DNA from: an uncultured Amylibacter sp.
Lineage (GTDB): Bacteria; Pseudomonadota; Alphaproteobacteria; Rhodobacterales; Rhodobacteraceae
Direction: 5' to 3'
Length of the DNA stretch: 13,053 bases
Assembly: GCA_938001995.1 (NCBI GenBank)
Contig: CALLAV010000310.1
Span: forward strand, 1 to 13,053
Every line of letters begins with the position of its first letter. Position 1 is the stretch's first letter. Positions 5,982 through 13,053 of the stretch are shown piece by piece. Below the pieces are notes generated by a model that was not told the DNA's origin, made no database searches, and saw only the letters and a list, made by a program, of their open reading frames with translations. The translations under genes and the position numbers were made by a program.

Positions 5982-6938
5982 TTACAGCGCGATGAATACC
6001 AGATAAGCCGCGTAGGCCGCGTAGCTGGCAATCAGCAAGGGGCCTGTGAATCTGCGCGGTGCGGCAGAGTTCATGCACAACAGCAAGATCACGGTCATGG
6101 CGATCAGGATTGCGACGTCCATCCACAGATGCGTTGCATAGGTGAACGATCCGATCAAACCTGACAGGCCGAGGATGCCAAAGATGTTAAAGATTTGGCT
6201 GCCAGCGATGTTGCCAAGGATCAAGTTCGGACGCTTGATCCGCGCGGCAGCGATGCACGAAGACACCTCGGGCAGCGACCCGCCAGCGGCAATCACAGTC
6301 GCGCCGATGACGGCTTCCGGGATGCCCATATATTGCGAGAGGGTGACGGCGTAACCCACTGCAAAGTCTGAGAATATCGCCATGGCCGCTGCGCCACCAA
6401 CAACCATAATCCCAGCCAGAACAAGGGGGATGCTGGTGTCAAACTCCTCGTCTTCTTCTTCCATGGTTGAACTGGTCAATGAGCGGTACATGAAATACGC
6501 AAAGGCCAACAAAAGCAGCAACGCAAAGGGCAATGTCATCGACGCAATGCCATCGTTCGATGTGAAAAGCGTGTTCGCGAGTAATGCAAGCGCGCCTAAG
6601 CCGCCCAAGATCACTGTCTTGGTGTATTCGGGCCGCGCTTTTTCAAATTTCAACAGCATCCCTGCAATGCCAATTCCAAGGCCCACGTTCACGATGTTGG
6701 ACCCGATGATGTTGGAAATAACGATGTCACCCGCGTTGTCCAATACGGCAGACACGTTGATCGCCACTTCTGGCGCGGAGGTGCCGATGGCCACAATAAC
6801 GGAGCCTACGATAAATTCAGGAACGGACAGGCGGGTCGCAATGGCCACCGCACCTTTGACGAAATAGCTTGCGGAAATCACAACAATTGCAAGGCACACA
6901 GGCAGAGCCACTGCGAGAAATAGGATTGAGTCGCTCAC
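5982..6938 (-). CDS. CaCA-family calcium/sodium antiporter (YrbG-like)
   Basis: A cation exchanger of the cytoplasmic membrane, expected to swap Ca2+ for Na+ or H+. The 318-residue protein shows the family's internal duplication. The first alpha repeat has VGSVIVAIGTSAPEVAINV (45-63; GTSAPE 52-57) and SNIIGSNIVNVGLG (75-88). The second has IGATVIAAGGSLPEVSSC (211-228; GGSLPE 219-224) and LGNIAGSQIFNIFGI (241-255). The glutamates in both motifs are the ion ligands in characterised relatives. About ten membrane helices are visible, with an acidic cytoplasmic loop (EEEDEEFD, about 160-167) between the halves. The start is GTG at 6938-6936; the ribosome binding site is weak. No in-frame ATG exists upstream, so the start is fairly but not completely certain. 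It sits between the dpp-type operon and the SAP gene, all on the minus strand. Confidence 0.92.
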   Translation of the reverse strand: MSDSILFLAVALPVCLAIVVISASYFVKGAVAIATRLSVPEFIVGSVIVAIGTSAPEVAINVSAVLDNAGDIVISNIIGSNIVNVGLGIGIAGMLLKFEKARPEYTKTVILGGLGALALLANTLFTSNDGIASMTLPFALLLLLAFAYFMYRSLTSSTMEEEDEEFDTSIPLVLAGIMVVGGAAAMAIFSDFAVGYAVTLSQYMGIPEAVIGATVIAAGGSLPEVSSCIAAARIKRPNLILGNIAGSQIFNIFGILGLSGLIGSFTYATHLWMDVAILIAMTVILLLCMNSAAPRRFTGPLLIASYAAYAAYLVFIAL

Positions 6939-6978
6939 GAATGTTTCTTTCAGTTTGTCCCTTTCAGACGCAGTTAGT

Positions 6979-7002
6979 GCCTTGGCAGAAGGGCTGCAAG
7001 GC
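6979..7002 (-). terminator. Possible stem-loop after the dpp-type operon
   Basis: GCCTTG (6979-6984) and CAAGGC (6997-7002) pair, with CA/TG extending the stem past one bulged base, around a seven-base loop. It lies 52 bases beyond the permease C stop on the minus strand, where a transcript end is expected. No T-run follows, so an intrinsic terminator is not demonstrated. Confidence 0.3.
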
Positions 7003-7053
7003 CTAGGGTCCGATTATTGAGACAGATTGAACGGAGTTTTTTGAGAAACAGAA

Positions 7054-7929
7054 TTAACGGTCTTTGAGTTTTGGATTCAAAGCATCGTTCAAACCATCGC
7101 CCACAAGCGAAATGCACAAGACAGTGATGAAGATCGCCACGCCTGGGATTGTGACCGTGTAGCCCGCATCCAGAATGTATTGGCGATTGGAGCCGATGAT
7201 CTGGCCCCAAGACACGACGTTTGGGTCCGTAAGGCCGAGGAAGGACAGACCTGCCTCGAACAGGATAGCGCTGCCGACCATAAGGGCGGATTGCACGATG
7301 ATGGGGGGCAGGGCGTTTGGCAGGATCACCGAAAACATAATTTTCAAAGGTCGCGTGCCAGAAGAGCGCGAAGCCATGAAGAACTCCAACTCGCGGATAC
7401 GCAAGAATTCAGATCGGGTGATGCGGGCCACGGCTGTCCACGACACGACGCCAATAGCAACGGTGATCATAGGAAGGGACGCACCAAACAAAGCGACGAT
7501 AACCATTGCGAACAGAAGGGTCGGGAGGACTTGGAAAAACTCGGTGATGCGCATCAGCACTTCTTCGACCCAGCCGCGATAAAAGCCTGCGAGTGCGCCG
7601 ACAGAGACACCGATGACTACGGACATAAAGGCCGCGGAGAGGCCGATAATGATGGAAACCCGTGCGCCTGCGATGATTTGTGCCATGAGATCACGGCCCA
7701 AGTAATCTGTTCCGAGCCAGAATCCGTCCACACCCGGAGGGGAGAAAGGCGCCCAGAGCATTTCATAGGGGTCGATGCCATAGATTGCAGGACCAAAGAT
7801 CGCCGCAAAGATGATGATCGTTAGAACAATCAAGCCCAACAGGGCTGCGTAATTGCCGCGAAACCGCCGCCATGCTTGGCCCCACGGAGATTGCGAAACG
7901 TGAGGCGCGTCTGTGGTCAGATCGCTCAT
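7054..7929 (-). CDS. Oligopeptide/dipeptide-type ABC transporter permease (DppC-like)
   Basis: One of the two membrane subunits of a peptide/nickel-type ABC importer. The 291-residue protein has a cytoplasmic N-terminus with WRRFRGNYAALLGL before helix 1 (about 27-45). It then has the DppC hallmark GTDYLGRDLM (about 73-82), a core of five further helices, and an EAA-type coupling loop (MASRSSGTRPLKIMFSVILP) that contacts the ATPase. That loop departs from the usual EAAR-ALG form (ASRSSG), which is a mild oddity. ATG at 7929-7927 is chosen because it overlaps the upstream permease stop by four bases (ATGA). The frame extends further upstream only as antisense-like sequence through the permease B gene. 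It is the last gene of the binding protein-permease-permease operon; no ATPase gene follows, and the next gene is an unrelated antiporter. Confidence 0.93.
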   Translation of the reverse strand: MSDLTTDAPHVSQSPWGQAWRRFRGNYAALLGLIVLTIIIFAAIFGPAIYGIDPYEMLWAPFSPPGVDGFWLGTDYLGRDLMAQIIAGARVSIIIGLSAAFMSVVIGVSVGALAGFYRGWVEEVLMRITEFFQVLPTLLFAMVIVALFGASLPMITVAIGVVSWTAVARITRSEFLRIRELEFFMASRSSGTRPLKIMFSVILPNALPPIIVQSALMVGSAILFEAGLSFLGLTDPNVVSWGQIIGSNRQYILDAGYTVTIPGVAIFITVLCISLVGDGLNDALNPKLKDR

Positions 7930-8903
7930 CCTTTGCCTCCGATCCGTGGATCCACCAGCTTTTGGGCAAGGTCGGTCAGAAGGTTGCCGACGATCACAAC
8001 AAGCGCAGAGAAGAATAGGATGCCGAGGATCGTGGGCGTATCCCGCGCGAGGATCGAGGTGAAGGCGAGGGTGCCGAGGCCAGGCCACGAAAACACGGCC
8101 TCGACCAAAACAGCGCCAGAGATAACGGCAGAGAATTGCAGGCCTGCGAGCGTAATCACAGGGGAGAGCGCGTTTTTAAGGGCGTGTTGATAGACAACTT
8201 TTCGATGCGGCACGCCTTTCGCATAGGCGGTGCGCACGTAATCGGTGCGCAATTGTTCGAGCATGGTTGCCCGCGTGAGGCGGGAATAGAGCGCGAGAAA
8301 TACCGAAGCGAGTGTGATCATGGGCAAGATCAGGTGAACGATCACATCCCATGTTTTCACGAAGAAACCGCCTTCAATTGTCACGTCCCGCATGCCTGCA
8401 ACGGGGAACCACTGGAATTGTAAGGAAAAGCCGATAAGCAGCAGGATGCCTGTCCAAAACACTGGGGCAGAATATCCAAAGAGCGCGATGAACGTCACGA
8501 AATGGCTGGTCATACCGTTGGGGTTCTGCGCGGATACCACGCCGAGGAAAACGCCAATTAAAAGGGCAAGGATTTGGGCGGAAAAGACCAGCAGCAAAGT
8601 GGCTGGAATGCGTTGCATGATCAATTCTGTAACGGGTTCGCGGTAGTAGAAAGAGTAACCGAGGTTGCCTTGCAATACATTGCCGATGTAACGGCCGAGT
8701 TGCACTAGGAACGGCTGGTCCAGCCCATATTCGGCGCGGATCGCGGCCAGAACTTCTGCATCAGCACCACCGTTGGCCTGTGCGATTGTGTCCGCCACAT
8801 CGCCGGGTGCAAGGTGCATCATTGAAAAATTAAGCACCAAAACAGCAAGCAAAAGAATTGCCGCGTAGACGGAACGCACAAGAAGTGTTTGGAGGAAAAT
8901 CAC
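7926..8903 (-). CDS. Oligopeptide/dipeptide-type ABC transporter permease (DppB-like)
   Basis: The partner membrane subunit of the peptide-type importer, 325 residues. It has the DppB layout. Helix 1 (about 10-30) is followed by a periplasmic segment with LAPGDVADTI and an AAIRAEYGLDQPFLVQLGRY stretch (about 53-72), the family signature before helix 2. Five more helices follow. The coupling loop YVRTAYAKGVPHRKVVYQHA, then LKNALSPVIT, is clear, as is the C-terminal LVDPRIGGKG. The start is GTG at 8903-8901. The only ribosome-binding-like sequence upstream is AAGGG about ten bases away, so initiation may be modest. It lies 60 bases after the binding-protein gene, across a strong stem-loop, and its stop overlaps permease C by four bases. 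Confidence 0.93.
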   Translation of the reverse strand: MIFLQTLLVRSVYAAILLLAVLVLNFSMMHLAPGDVADTIAQANGGADAEVLAAIRAEYGLDQPFLVQLGRYIGNVLQGNLGYSFYYREPVTELIMQRIPATLLLVFSAQILALLIGVFLGVVSAQNPNGMTSHFVTFIALFGYSAPVFWTGILLLIGFSLQFQWFPVAGMRDVTIEGGFFVKTWDVIVHLILPMITLASVFLALYSRLTRATMLEQLRTDYVRTAYAKGVPHRKVVYQHALKNALSPVITLAGLQFSAVISGAVLVEAVFSWPGLGTLAFTSILARDTPTILGILFFSALVVIVGNLLTDLAQKLVDPRIGGKG

Positions 8904-8928
8904 GGGGAGGCAGCCCTTGAGAAAGTGT

Positions 8929-8954
8929 TGCGCGGCGAAGGGTTTCGCCGCGCA
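8929..8954 (-). promoter_or_regulatory. Perfect GC-rich intercistronic stem-loop between binding protein and permease genes
   Basis: TGCGCGGCGAA (8929-8939) pairs with TTCGCCGCGCA (8944-8954) in an 11-base-pair perfect stem with a four-base loop. It lies 9 bases after the binding-protein stop codon and 25 bases before the permease B start. No T-run follows in the transcribed strand. Such structures commonly stabilise the upstream mRNA part or block polymerase partly, giving more binding protein than permease; that role is inferred here from position. Confidence 0.75.
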
Positions 8955-8963
8955 GGTTTTGTT

Positions 8964-10535
8964 TTACTTCAGGTAGGTCATGTCGATTGGTGTGGATGTG
9001 CCCCAGATCCCAATCGGTGGGTTGCCCACTTTATCTGTATTGTAAACAGTGTGATACGGCAGTGTGTTCGTGTGATACACAGGTACCTCATCCGCGATGA
9101 TCGCTTGGAACTCTGCATAGAGTGCTTTGCGTTTCGCATCATCCGTTTCAACCGCAGCCATGGCCATCAGCTCGTCCACACGGGCGTTGGAATAACCCTG
9201 CGTGTTGGACCAAACGCCTTTTTGGATGTTTGAGCTGTCGTATGTGCGGTGAACGCCGATCACTGGATCACCCCAGTTGAACACGGTGTCCCAAGACATA
9301 TCGAAATCGCCTGTGCCCATCTTTTTCGCCCAAGTTGGGAAATCAGCGGAGGAGACAACTTCGACGTCGATGTCCACTTTCTTAAGCGCAGCTTTGACGT
9401 ATTCGACTTGTGGTTTCACACCTGGCCAACCGAAATCAATCGTCAGCGACATGCGTGAGCCGTCTTTGACAGGGAAACCTGCTTCGTCCAGCAACGCTGC
9501 TGATTTTTCCAGATCAAGGTCATAGCCATCTTGCGCCGCATAAAACGGGCTGTCTGGGTGGATACCTGTTGTGGAATCGCTGGCTGTGCCTTGCATCAGC
9601 GCCTTGTGGATGAAGTTTTTGTCCACAGCGTAGGCAATCGCTTTGCGCACACGCACATCGGCCAATGGGCCTTTGGTTGTGTTCATGGCCAGCCAATCAA
9701 GCGGACCAATCGCGCCGTAGCCATCGGCTGTCACAGTCAAGCTGTCGACGTCCTTCAAACGGTTGATGATGCGGGGCAGCGATTCAAACGCCCCCATGTG
9801 CAACTCGCCGTTCTCATAAGCAATCGCGCGGGCCGCTGGATCGGTGATGATCCGCATGACGATTTTGTCGAGGTATGGGCGACCATCGATGAAGAAGTCA
9901 TCAAAGCGTTCCAAAATAACGTGCTCGCCGTTTTTGAACTCGACCAGTTTGAACGGGCCAGAGCCAACAACGTTTTCGTTGTTGCGCGGGTGCGCTTTCA
10001 CGTCTGTGATTTCACCGTCGCCGTAGATGTGTTTTGGGATGATGGACATCAACTGACCAGACATGGCCAACATCAGGGCAGGGTGCGGTTTGCTGAGTTT
10101 CAGAACGGCTGTGTGCGCATCTGGTGTTTCCACGGAGTCCACTGGGGCGAACATGGATTTGAACGGGTGGTTCGCTTTGATCACCTCAACCGAAAACGCC
10201 ACATCTGCGGATGTGAGCGGCGTGCCGTCGTGGAATTTCGCGTTTTTCACAAGGTTAAGCGTGACGGTCAAACCGTCCTCAGACGTTTCCCATGTTTCCG
10301 CTAGGTATGGCTGCGGTTCCCAGTTTTCGTCGTACCGCAGAGGGGACGCAAACAGCTGCGCGCCCGGAAAGCCCGTCACGATGCCAGATTGAACGGCAGA
10401 GTTTAGATTGCGAACGTTTGAGCCGAGAACGGTAACAAGCGTGCCGCCTTTTTTGGGTTCATCGGCATGGGCCGAGGTCGCGACCATGGACGCCAGCGCA
10501 GTCGCTGTCATCAGGCCTTTAAATATATGTCTCAT
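8964..10535 (-). CDS. Peptide/nickel-type ABC transporter substrate-binding protein (SBP_bac_5)
   Basis: The periplasmic binding protein that delivers the substrate to the DppB/DppC-like permeases. The 523 residues fit the family 5 size. A Sec-type signal peptide is visible: MRHIFKGLMTATALASMVATSAHA, with predicted cleavage after A24 before DEPKKGG. There is no lipobox cysteine, so it is soluble rather than a lipoprotein. Family segments include YLAETWETSEDGLTVTLNL with KFHDGTPLTSADVAFSVEVI (about 77-131), the GSGPFKLVEF region (near 196) and VRKAIAYAVDKNFI (near 300). ATG at 10535-10533 has AAGGA seven bases upstream. The ligand cannot be read from the sequence; the family covers peptides, nickel, opines, glutathione and others. 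It is the first gene of the operon, 105 bases downstream of the LysR gene. Confidence 0.93.
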   Translation of the reverse strand: MRHIFKGLMTATALASMVATSAHADEPKKGGTLVTVLGSNVRNLNSAVQSGIVTGFPGAQLFASPLRYDENWEPQPYLAETWETSEDGLTVTLNLVKNAKFHDGTPLTSADVAFSVEVIKANHPFKSMFAPVDSVETPDAHTAVLKLSKPHPALMLAMSGQLMSIIPKHIYGDGEITDVKAHPRNNENVVGSGPFKLVEFKNGEHVILERFDDFFIDGRPYLDKIVMRIITDPAARAIAYENGELHMGAFESLPRIINRLKDVDSLTVTADGYGAIGPLDWLAMNTTKGPLADVRVRKAIAYAVDKNFIHKALMQGTASDSTTGIHPDSPFYAAQDGYDLDLEKSAALLDEAGFPVKDGSRMSLTIDFGWPGVKPQVEYVKAALKKVDIDVEVVSSADFPTWAKKMGTGDFDMSWDTVFNWGDPVIGVHRTYDSSNIQKGVWSNTQGYSNARVDELMAMAAVETDDAKRKALYAEFQAIIADEVPVYHTNTLPYHTVYNTDKVGNPPIGIWGTSTPIDMTYLK

Positions 10536-10616
10536 GAGACAATCCTTCTGTTGGTTAACACTGTTTTTGATTTTTATAAAACAAGCCTAGACCAGCGTCC
10601 TTCCATTAGAAAAGAG

Positions 10617-10646
10617 CATTAATCAAAGTGATTGCGCTAATTAATG
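10617..10646. promoter_or_regulatory. AT-rich dyad at the lysR end / upstream of the binding-protein gene
   Basis: CATTAAT (10617-10623) is repeated inverted as ATTAATG (10640-10646), enclosing a smaller dyad AATCA-AAG-TGATT (10621-10633). It overlaps the last codons of the LysR gene and lies about 80-110 bases before the binding-protein start. It is a possible regulator site or transcript-end structure for lysR; no match to a known operator was recognised. Confidence 0.35.
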
Positions 10647-11582
10647 ATGGTTTGTGTCAATGACGATATTATCAAATATGCCTTCCTTGGCCAAAGTTGT
10701 GCATTGGTCGATAAAGGATTGGACCATTTTTGGCTGACGGGTCCGCGCCTGCGTTGCGATGCCGAACACGGGAACGATGGCCTCGTCTTTGATCTGAACG
10801 GCACAAAATCGATCATCATCTTTACGATAATCATGAGGTAAGATGTTCAAAATGGAATACCCATAGCCGCCCGCAACCAGCGCGCGGGTCATTTCAGCCG
10901 AGCGTGTGGAATGGACGACATTGGGTGTTTGTCCGTGTTTTTCAAACATACTGGTGAAAAAATCCCGTGTTCTGGGCAAATCCAACATAATCATGGATCG
11001 CTCTGCCAAATCGGCAAAGGACACACTGTCTGCGGTGGCAAGCGGGTCGTCCTTGGGCAACAACGCGTGGGGAGGGGCAGCAAAAAGGGGGATGAAATCA
11101 AAGCGGTCTTCGGCAACAAGGTCATAGGTGAAAGCAAGGTCTGCTTCGCCGTTTTCCAGATATTGCGACATGGCTTCCATATTGCCTTCCAGCAATTTCA
11201 GCGAAATGCCAGGATGTGTTTGGGTGAATCGTTTTAGAATGGTGGGCAGAAATGACGGTGCGGCAGTTGCATAGCATGCAATACGAACCGAGCCGATTGT
11301 ATCACCGCCAACGGATTGTATTTCGGATTCGAATTGGCGCGATTGGTGAATAAACGCACGTATTATCTTGAGCGTTTCTGTCCCCGCTGGCGTTGTCTGA
11401 ATACCTTTGGCTGGAGTGCGTACAAACAGATCGTACCCCATTTGGGTTTCCAGCGCATTTACCGCCGCTGTGATAGAGGATTGCGATATGTTCAGCTCTG
11501 CTGCGGCGTTGGCGATAGACCCCAGCCGATCGGTCGCTTCGACATAACGCAATTGTTTGAGTGTAAAATTCAGCACGGCCAT
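10641..11582 (-). CDS. LysR-family transcriptional regulator
   Basis: A ligand-responsive DNA-binding regulator of 313 residues. The N-terminal winged helix-turn-helix (about 6-65) is typical: TLKQLRYVEATDRLGSIANA then AAELNISQSSITAAVNALE. The C-terminal periplasmic-binding-like effector domain starts near residue 92 (IGSVRIACYATAAPSFLP) and includes LKLLEGN and GEADLAFTYD. ATG at 11582 has its only ribosome-binding-like sequence, AGGA, directly abutting it. GTG at 11576-11574, giving MLNFTLKQLRY, has the same AGGA six bases away and may be the real start, so two residues are uncertain. It is divergent from the amidohydrolase gene and lies directly upstream of the importer operon on the same strand, so it probably controls both. 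A LysR-box-like dyad lies in the divergent gap at 11596-11619. Confidence 0.92.
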   Translation of the reverse strand: MAVLNFTLKQLRYVEATDRLGSIANAAAELNISQSSITAAVNALETQMGYDLFVRTPAKGIQTTPAGTETLKIIRAFIHQSRQFESEIQSVGGDTIGSVRIACYATAAPSFLPTILKRFTQTHPGISLKLLEGNMEAMSQYLENGEADLAFTYDLVAEDRFDFIPLFAAPPHALLPKDDPLATADSVSFADLAERSMIMLDLPRTRDFFTSMFEKHGQTPNVVHSTRSAEMTRALVAGGYGYSILNILPHDYRKDDDRFCAVQIKDEAIVPVFGIATQARTRQPKMVQSFIDQCTTLAKEGIFDNIVIDTNHH

Positions 11583-11595
11583 TCCTGCACAAAGT

Positions 11596-11619
11596 AGTGT
11601 TTATCCTGCAGTAAAAACT
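11596..11619. promoter_or_regulatory. Candidate LysR operator in the divergent lysR/amidohydrolase gap
   Basis: AGTGTTTA (11596-11603) and TAAAAACT (11612-11619) form a dyad with seven of eight bases paired around the centre TCCTGCAG. It contains a T-N11-A core (11602-11614), the general form of a LysR-type binding site. It lies in the 98-base gap between the two divergent genes, 14-37 bases upstream of the lysR ATG and 62-85 bases upstream of the amidohydrolase start. This is the usual place for LysR self-control and target activation. Confidence 0.5.
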
Positions 11620-11680
11620 ATTTTTGCTTGCAATGAAAGCGGCATAGGTTTCCAGAACGAGTTTAAAAGGAACGCCTTCA

Positions 11681-13053
11681 ATGACCGCCACTACGATATA
11701 TTCCGCCAAGAAAATTATAACAATGAACCCCAATCAGCCAGAAGTCAGCCACGTGGCCGTGCGCGAGGGGCGTATTCTGGGCGCGGGGAGTTTGGCAGAG
11801 CTAGAGGCGTGGGGGGAGTACACGCTGGATGATCGCTTTGCCGATAAAGTGCTTATGCCAGGATTCGTCGAAGGTCATGCGCATACGATGGAGGGCACGT
11901 TGTGGCGGTATGTGTATTGCGGATTTTTTGATCGGATGGACCCTGATGGAAAGTCTTGGGATGGGTTGAAATCCATCGAAGACGTGCTCGATCGTCTGAA
12001 AGAAGCGGAAGCTAAGATAGAGGACCCAGACGCACCTTTGTCTGGGTGGTCTCTCGACCCGATCTACCTCGATAACAAGCGGGTAACGCGGCAGGATTTG
12101 GACAGTGTGTCTACCACGCGGCCGATTGGGATTTTGCATGCCTCGGGTCACATTATGAACGTGAACTCCAAAGCGTTGGAGATGGCGGGGTTGATGAAGA
12201 CGGGGATCAATCATCCGGGAATGCCGCTAGGTGATGATGGGATTCCGACGGGGGAGTTGTATGGGCCAGACACGATGACGCCAGTGGGGGTGCATGTGGG
12301 GTTCAATCGCTCGCTGACGGACAGTGACGAGCAGGGGTTGCGCGATTTCGGGAAGCTGTGCGTGCGCACTGGCGTGACAACGATTACCGATCTGGCGGCG
12401 CGGTTGGAAGACGATGGCGTTGAGGCAATGCTTAAGGTGACAAGCGAGCCGCGCTATCCTGCGCGGGTTGTGCCGTTGAAGTTTTTCATGGGGGCGACAG
12501 CGCAAGAAACGGTGGATCGTGCGCTGGAGTTGAAGGAAAAGGCGACAGATATGCTGCGGCTTGGGCGGATTAAGGCCGTGGCGGATGGATCTATCCAAGG
12601 GTTTTCGGCGCGGATGCGTTGGCCTGGGTATCACAATGGTGCGCCAAACGGCCTTTGGTACACAGCACCTGAGCAGTTGGCGGAGTTGTACCGTGCTGCG
12701 CTGGCGGCGGATGTGCAGGTACACACGCACACGAACGGGGATGAGGCGACGGAGATGGTTCTGGATACGCTCGGGCCCGCGTTGAAAGACGTGCCGCACC
12801 CTGATCATCGGTTCACGTTGCAGCATTGTCAATTAGCGGATGCAGCGCAGTTTCGCCGCATGAAGGCGCTGGATATGTGCGTGAACCTATTTGCGAACCA
12901 CCACTTTTATTGGGGGGATGAGCATTACCGTCTGACTGTGGGGCCAGAGCGTGCTTTGCGGATGAATGCATGCCGCACCGCGCTTGATACGGGTGTGCCG
13001 ATGGCGATCCATTCGGATGCGCCTGTGACGCCGCTCGGACCACTGTTCACGGC
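11681..13053 (+). CDS. YtcJ-like metal-dependent amidohydrolase (amidohydrolase 3 family), 3'-truncated by the window edge
   Basis: A cytoplasmic hydrolase expected to cleave an amide or related C-N bond using one or two metal ions. Translation from ATG 11681 gives at least 457 residues, open to the window end. The N-terminus TIYSAKKIITMNPNQPEVSH (5-24) is the usual small beta-domain. Active-site elements follow in order: GFVEGHAH with His66/His68, KAVADGS with Lys298, HTHTNGD with His348/His350, LQHCQ with His382 and HSDAPV with Asp446. A later ATG at 11723 is in frame but would remove the conserved start; AAAAGG (11665-11670) serves 11681, somewhat far at ten bases. There is no signal peptide. 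Members include N-substituted formamide deformylase and many uncharacterised hydrolases, so the substrate is unknown. It is divergent from lysR and next to a peptide-type importer, which suggests imported N-acyl or peptide-like substrates. Confidence 0.88.
   Translation, partial: MTATTIYSAKKIITMNPNQPEVSHVAVREGRILGAGSLAELEAWGEYTLDDRFADKVLMPGFVEGHAHTMEGTLWRYVYCGFFDRMDPDGKSWDGLKSIEDVLDRLKEAEAKIEDPDAPLSGWSLDPIYLDNKRVTRQDLDSVSTTRPIGILHASGHIMNVNSKALEMAGLMKTGINHPGMPLGDDGIPTGELYGPDTMTPVGVHVGFNRSLTDSDEQGLRDFGKLCVRTGVTTITDLAARLEDDGVEAMLKVTSEPRYPARVVPLKFFMGATAQETVDRALELKEKATDMLRLGRIKAVADGSIQGFSARMRWPGYHNGAPNGLWYTAPEQLAELYRAALAADVQVHTHTNGDEATEMVLDTLGPALKDVPHPDHRFTLQHCQLADAAQFRRMKALDMCVNLFANHHFYWGDEHYRLTVGPERALRMNACRTALDTGVPMAIHSDAPVTPLGPLFT

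Noticed and set aside
7180..7824. A 214-residue + strand frame opposite the permease C gene
   Set aside because: Its charged, His/Asp-rich sequence has no domain and it lies fully within a clear membrane-protein gene on the other strand.
9531..10304. A 257-residue + strand frame opposite the binding-protein gene
   Set aside because: The minus-strand gene has a signal peptide and full family similarity; the + frame has no known domain.
12227..12832. A 201-residue minus-strand frame inside the amidohydrolase
   Set aside because: The + strand shows ordered active-site motifs throughout; the minus frame is Arg/His-rich with no domain.

Overview
The window reads as one contiguous stretch of an alphaproteobacterial chromosome, most likely from the Rhodobacteraceae (roseobacter group). 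I infer this from the protein styles (TatA/TatB/TatC, the DUF815 ATPase directly behind tatC, the AlkC-type repair protein), a middling-to-high GC content and several GTG starts. No single marker proves the taxon. There are no rRNA or tRNA genes, insertion sequences, phage genes or CRISPR arrays. No intergenic gap exceeds 200 bases, so gene density is high.

Layout. (1) Positions 1-889 hold the 3' part of an AlkC-like DNA alkylation repair glycosylase (+). Next comes a gap with a 78-bp imperfect palindrome, then a lone Fbp/Pot-type ABC ATPase (1078-2163, +) without its permease or binding protein. (2) A short three-helix membrane protein of the CBU_0592 type (2333-2635, +) follows a spacer with a 16-bp direct repeat. 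(3) The twin-arginine translocation operon tatA-tatB-tatC (2827-4559, +) is preceded by a leader with three stem-loops. It is translationally coupled to a DUF815-family AAA ATPase (4559-5407). (4) On the minus strand, converging on that operon with interlocked stop codons, lie a SAP/DUF6434-type protein (5404-5928) and a Ca2+/Na+-type CaCA antiporter (5982-6938). (5) A minus-strand oligopeptide-type ABC importer follows: substrate-binding protein (8964-10535), permease B (7926-8903) and permease C (7054-7929). A perfect GC-rich stem-loop sits between the binding-protein and permease genes. (6) Upstream of it is a LysR regulator (10641-11582, minus). It is divergent from a YtcJ-like metal-dependent amidohydrolase (from 11681, +) that runs off the right edge.

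How the parts work together. The Tat genes form the standard TatABC translocase for folded proteins; the ATPase is co-expressed with it but has no known Tat role. The LysR/amidohydrolase/Dpp-type set looks like a substrate-inducible catabolic module: an importer brings in a peptide-like or N-acylated compound, a cytoplasmic amidohydrolase cleaves it, and LysR controls both directions through the 98-bp divergent promoter region, which contains a dyad of LysR-box type. The importer's ATPase subunits are not in the window. I see no clear-cut new defence or mobile system. The most unusual items are the structured non-coding elements (922-999 and 2644-2810), the histone-H1-like lysine/alanine tail of TatB, and the tatC-ATPase coupling.
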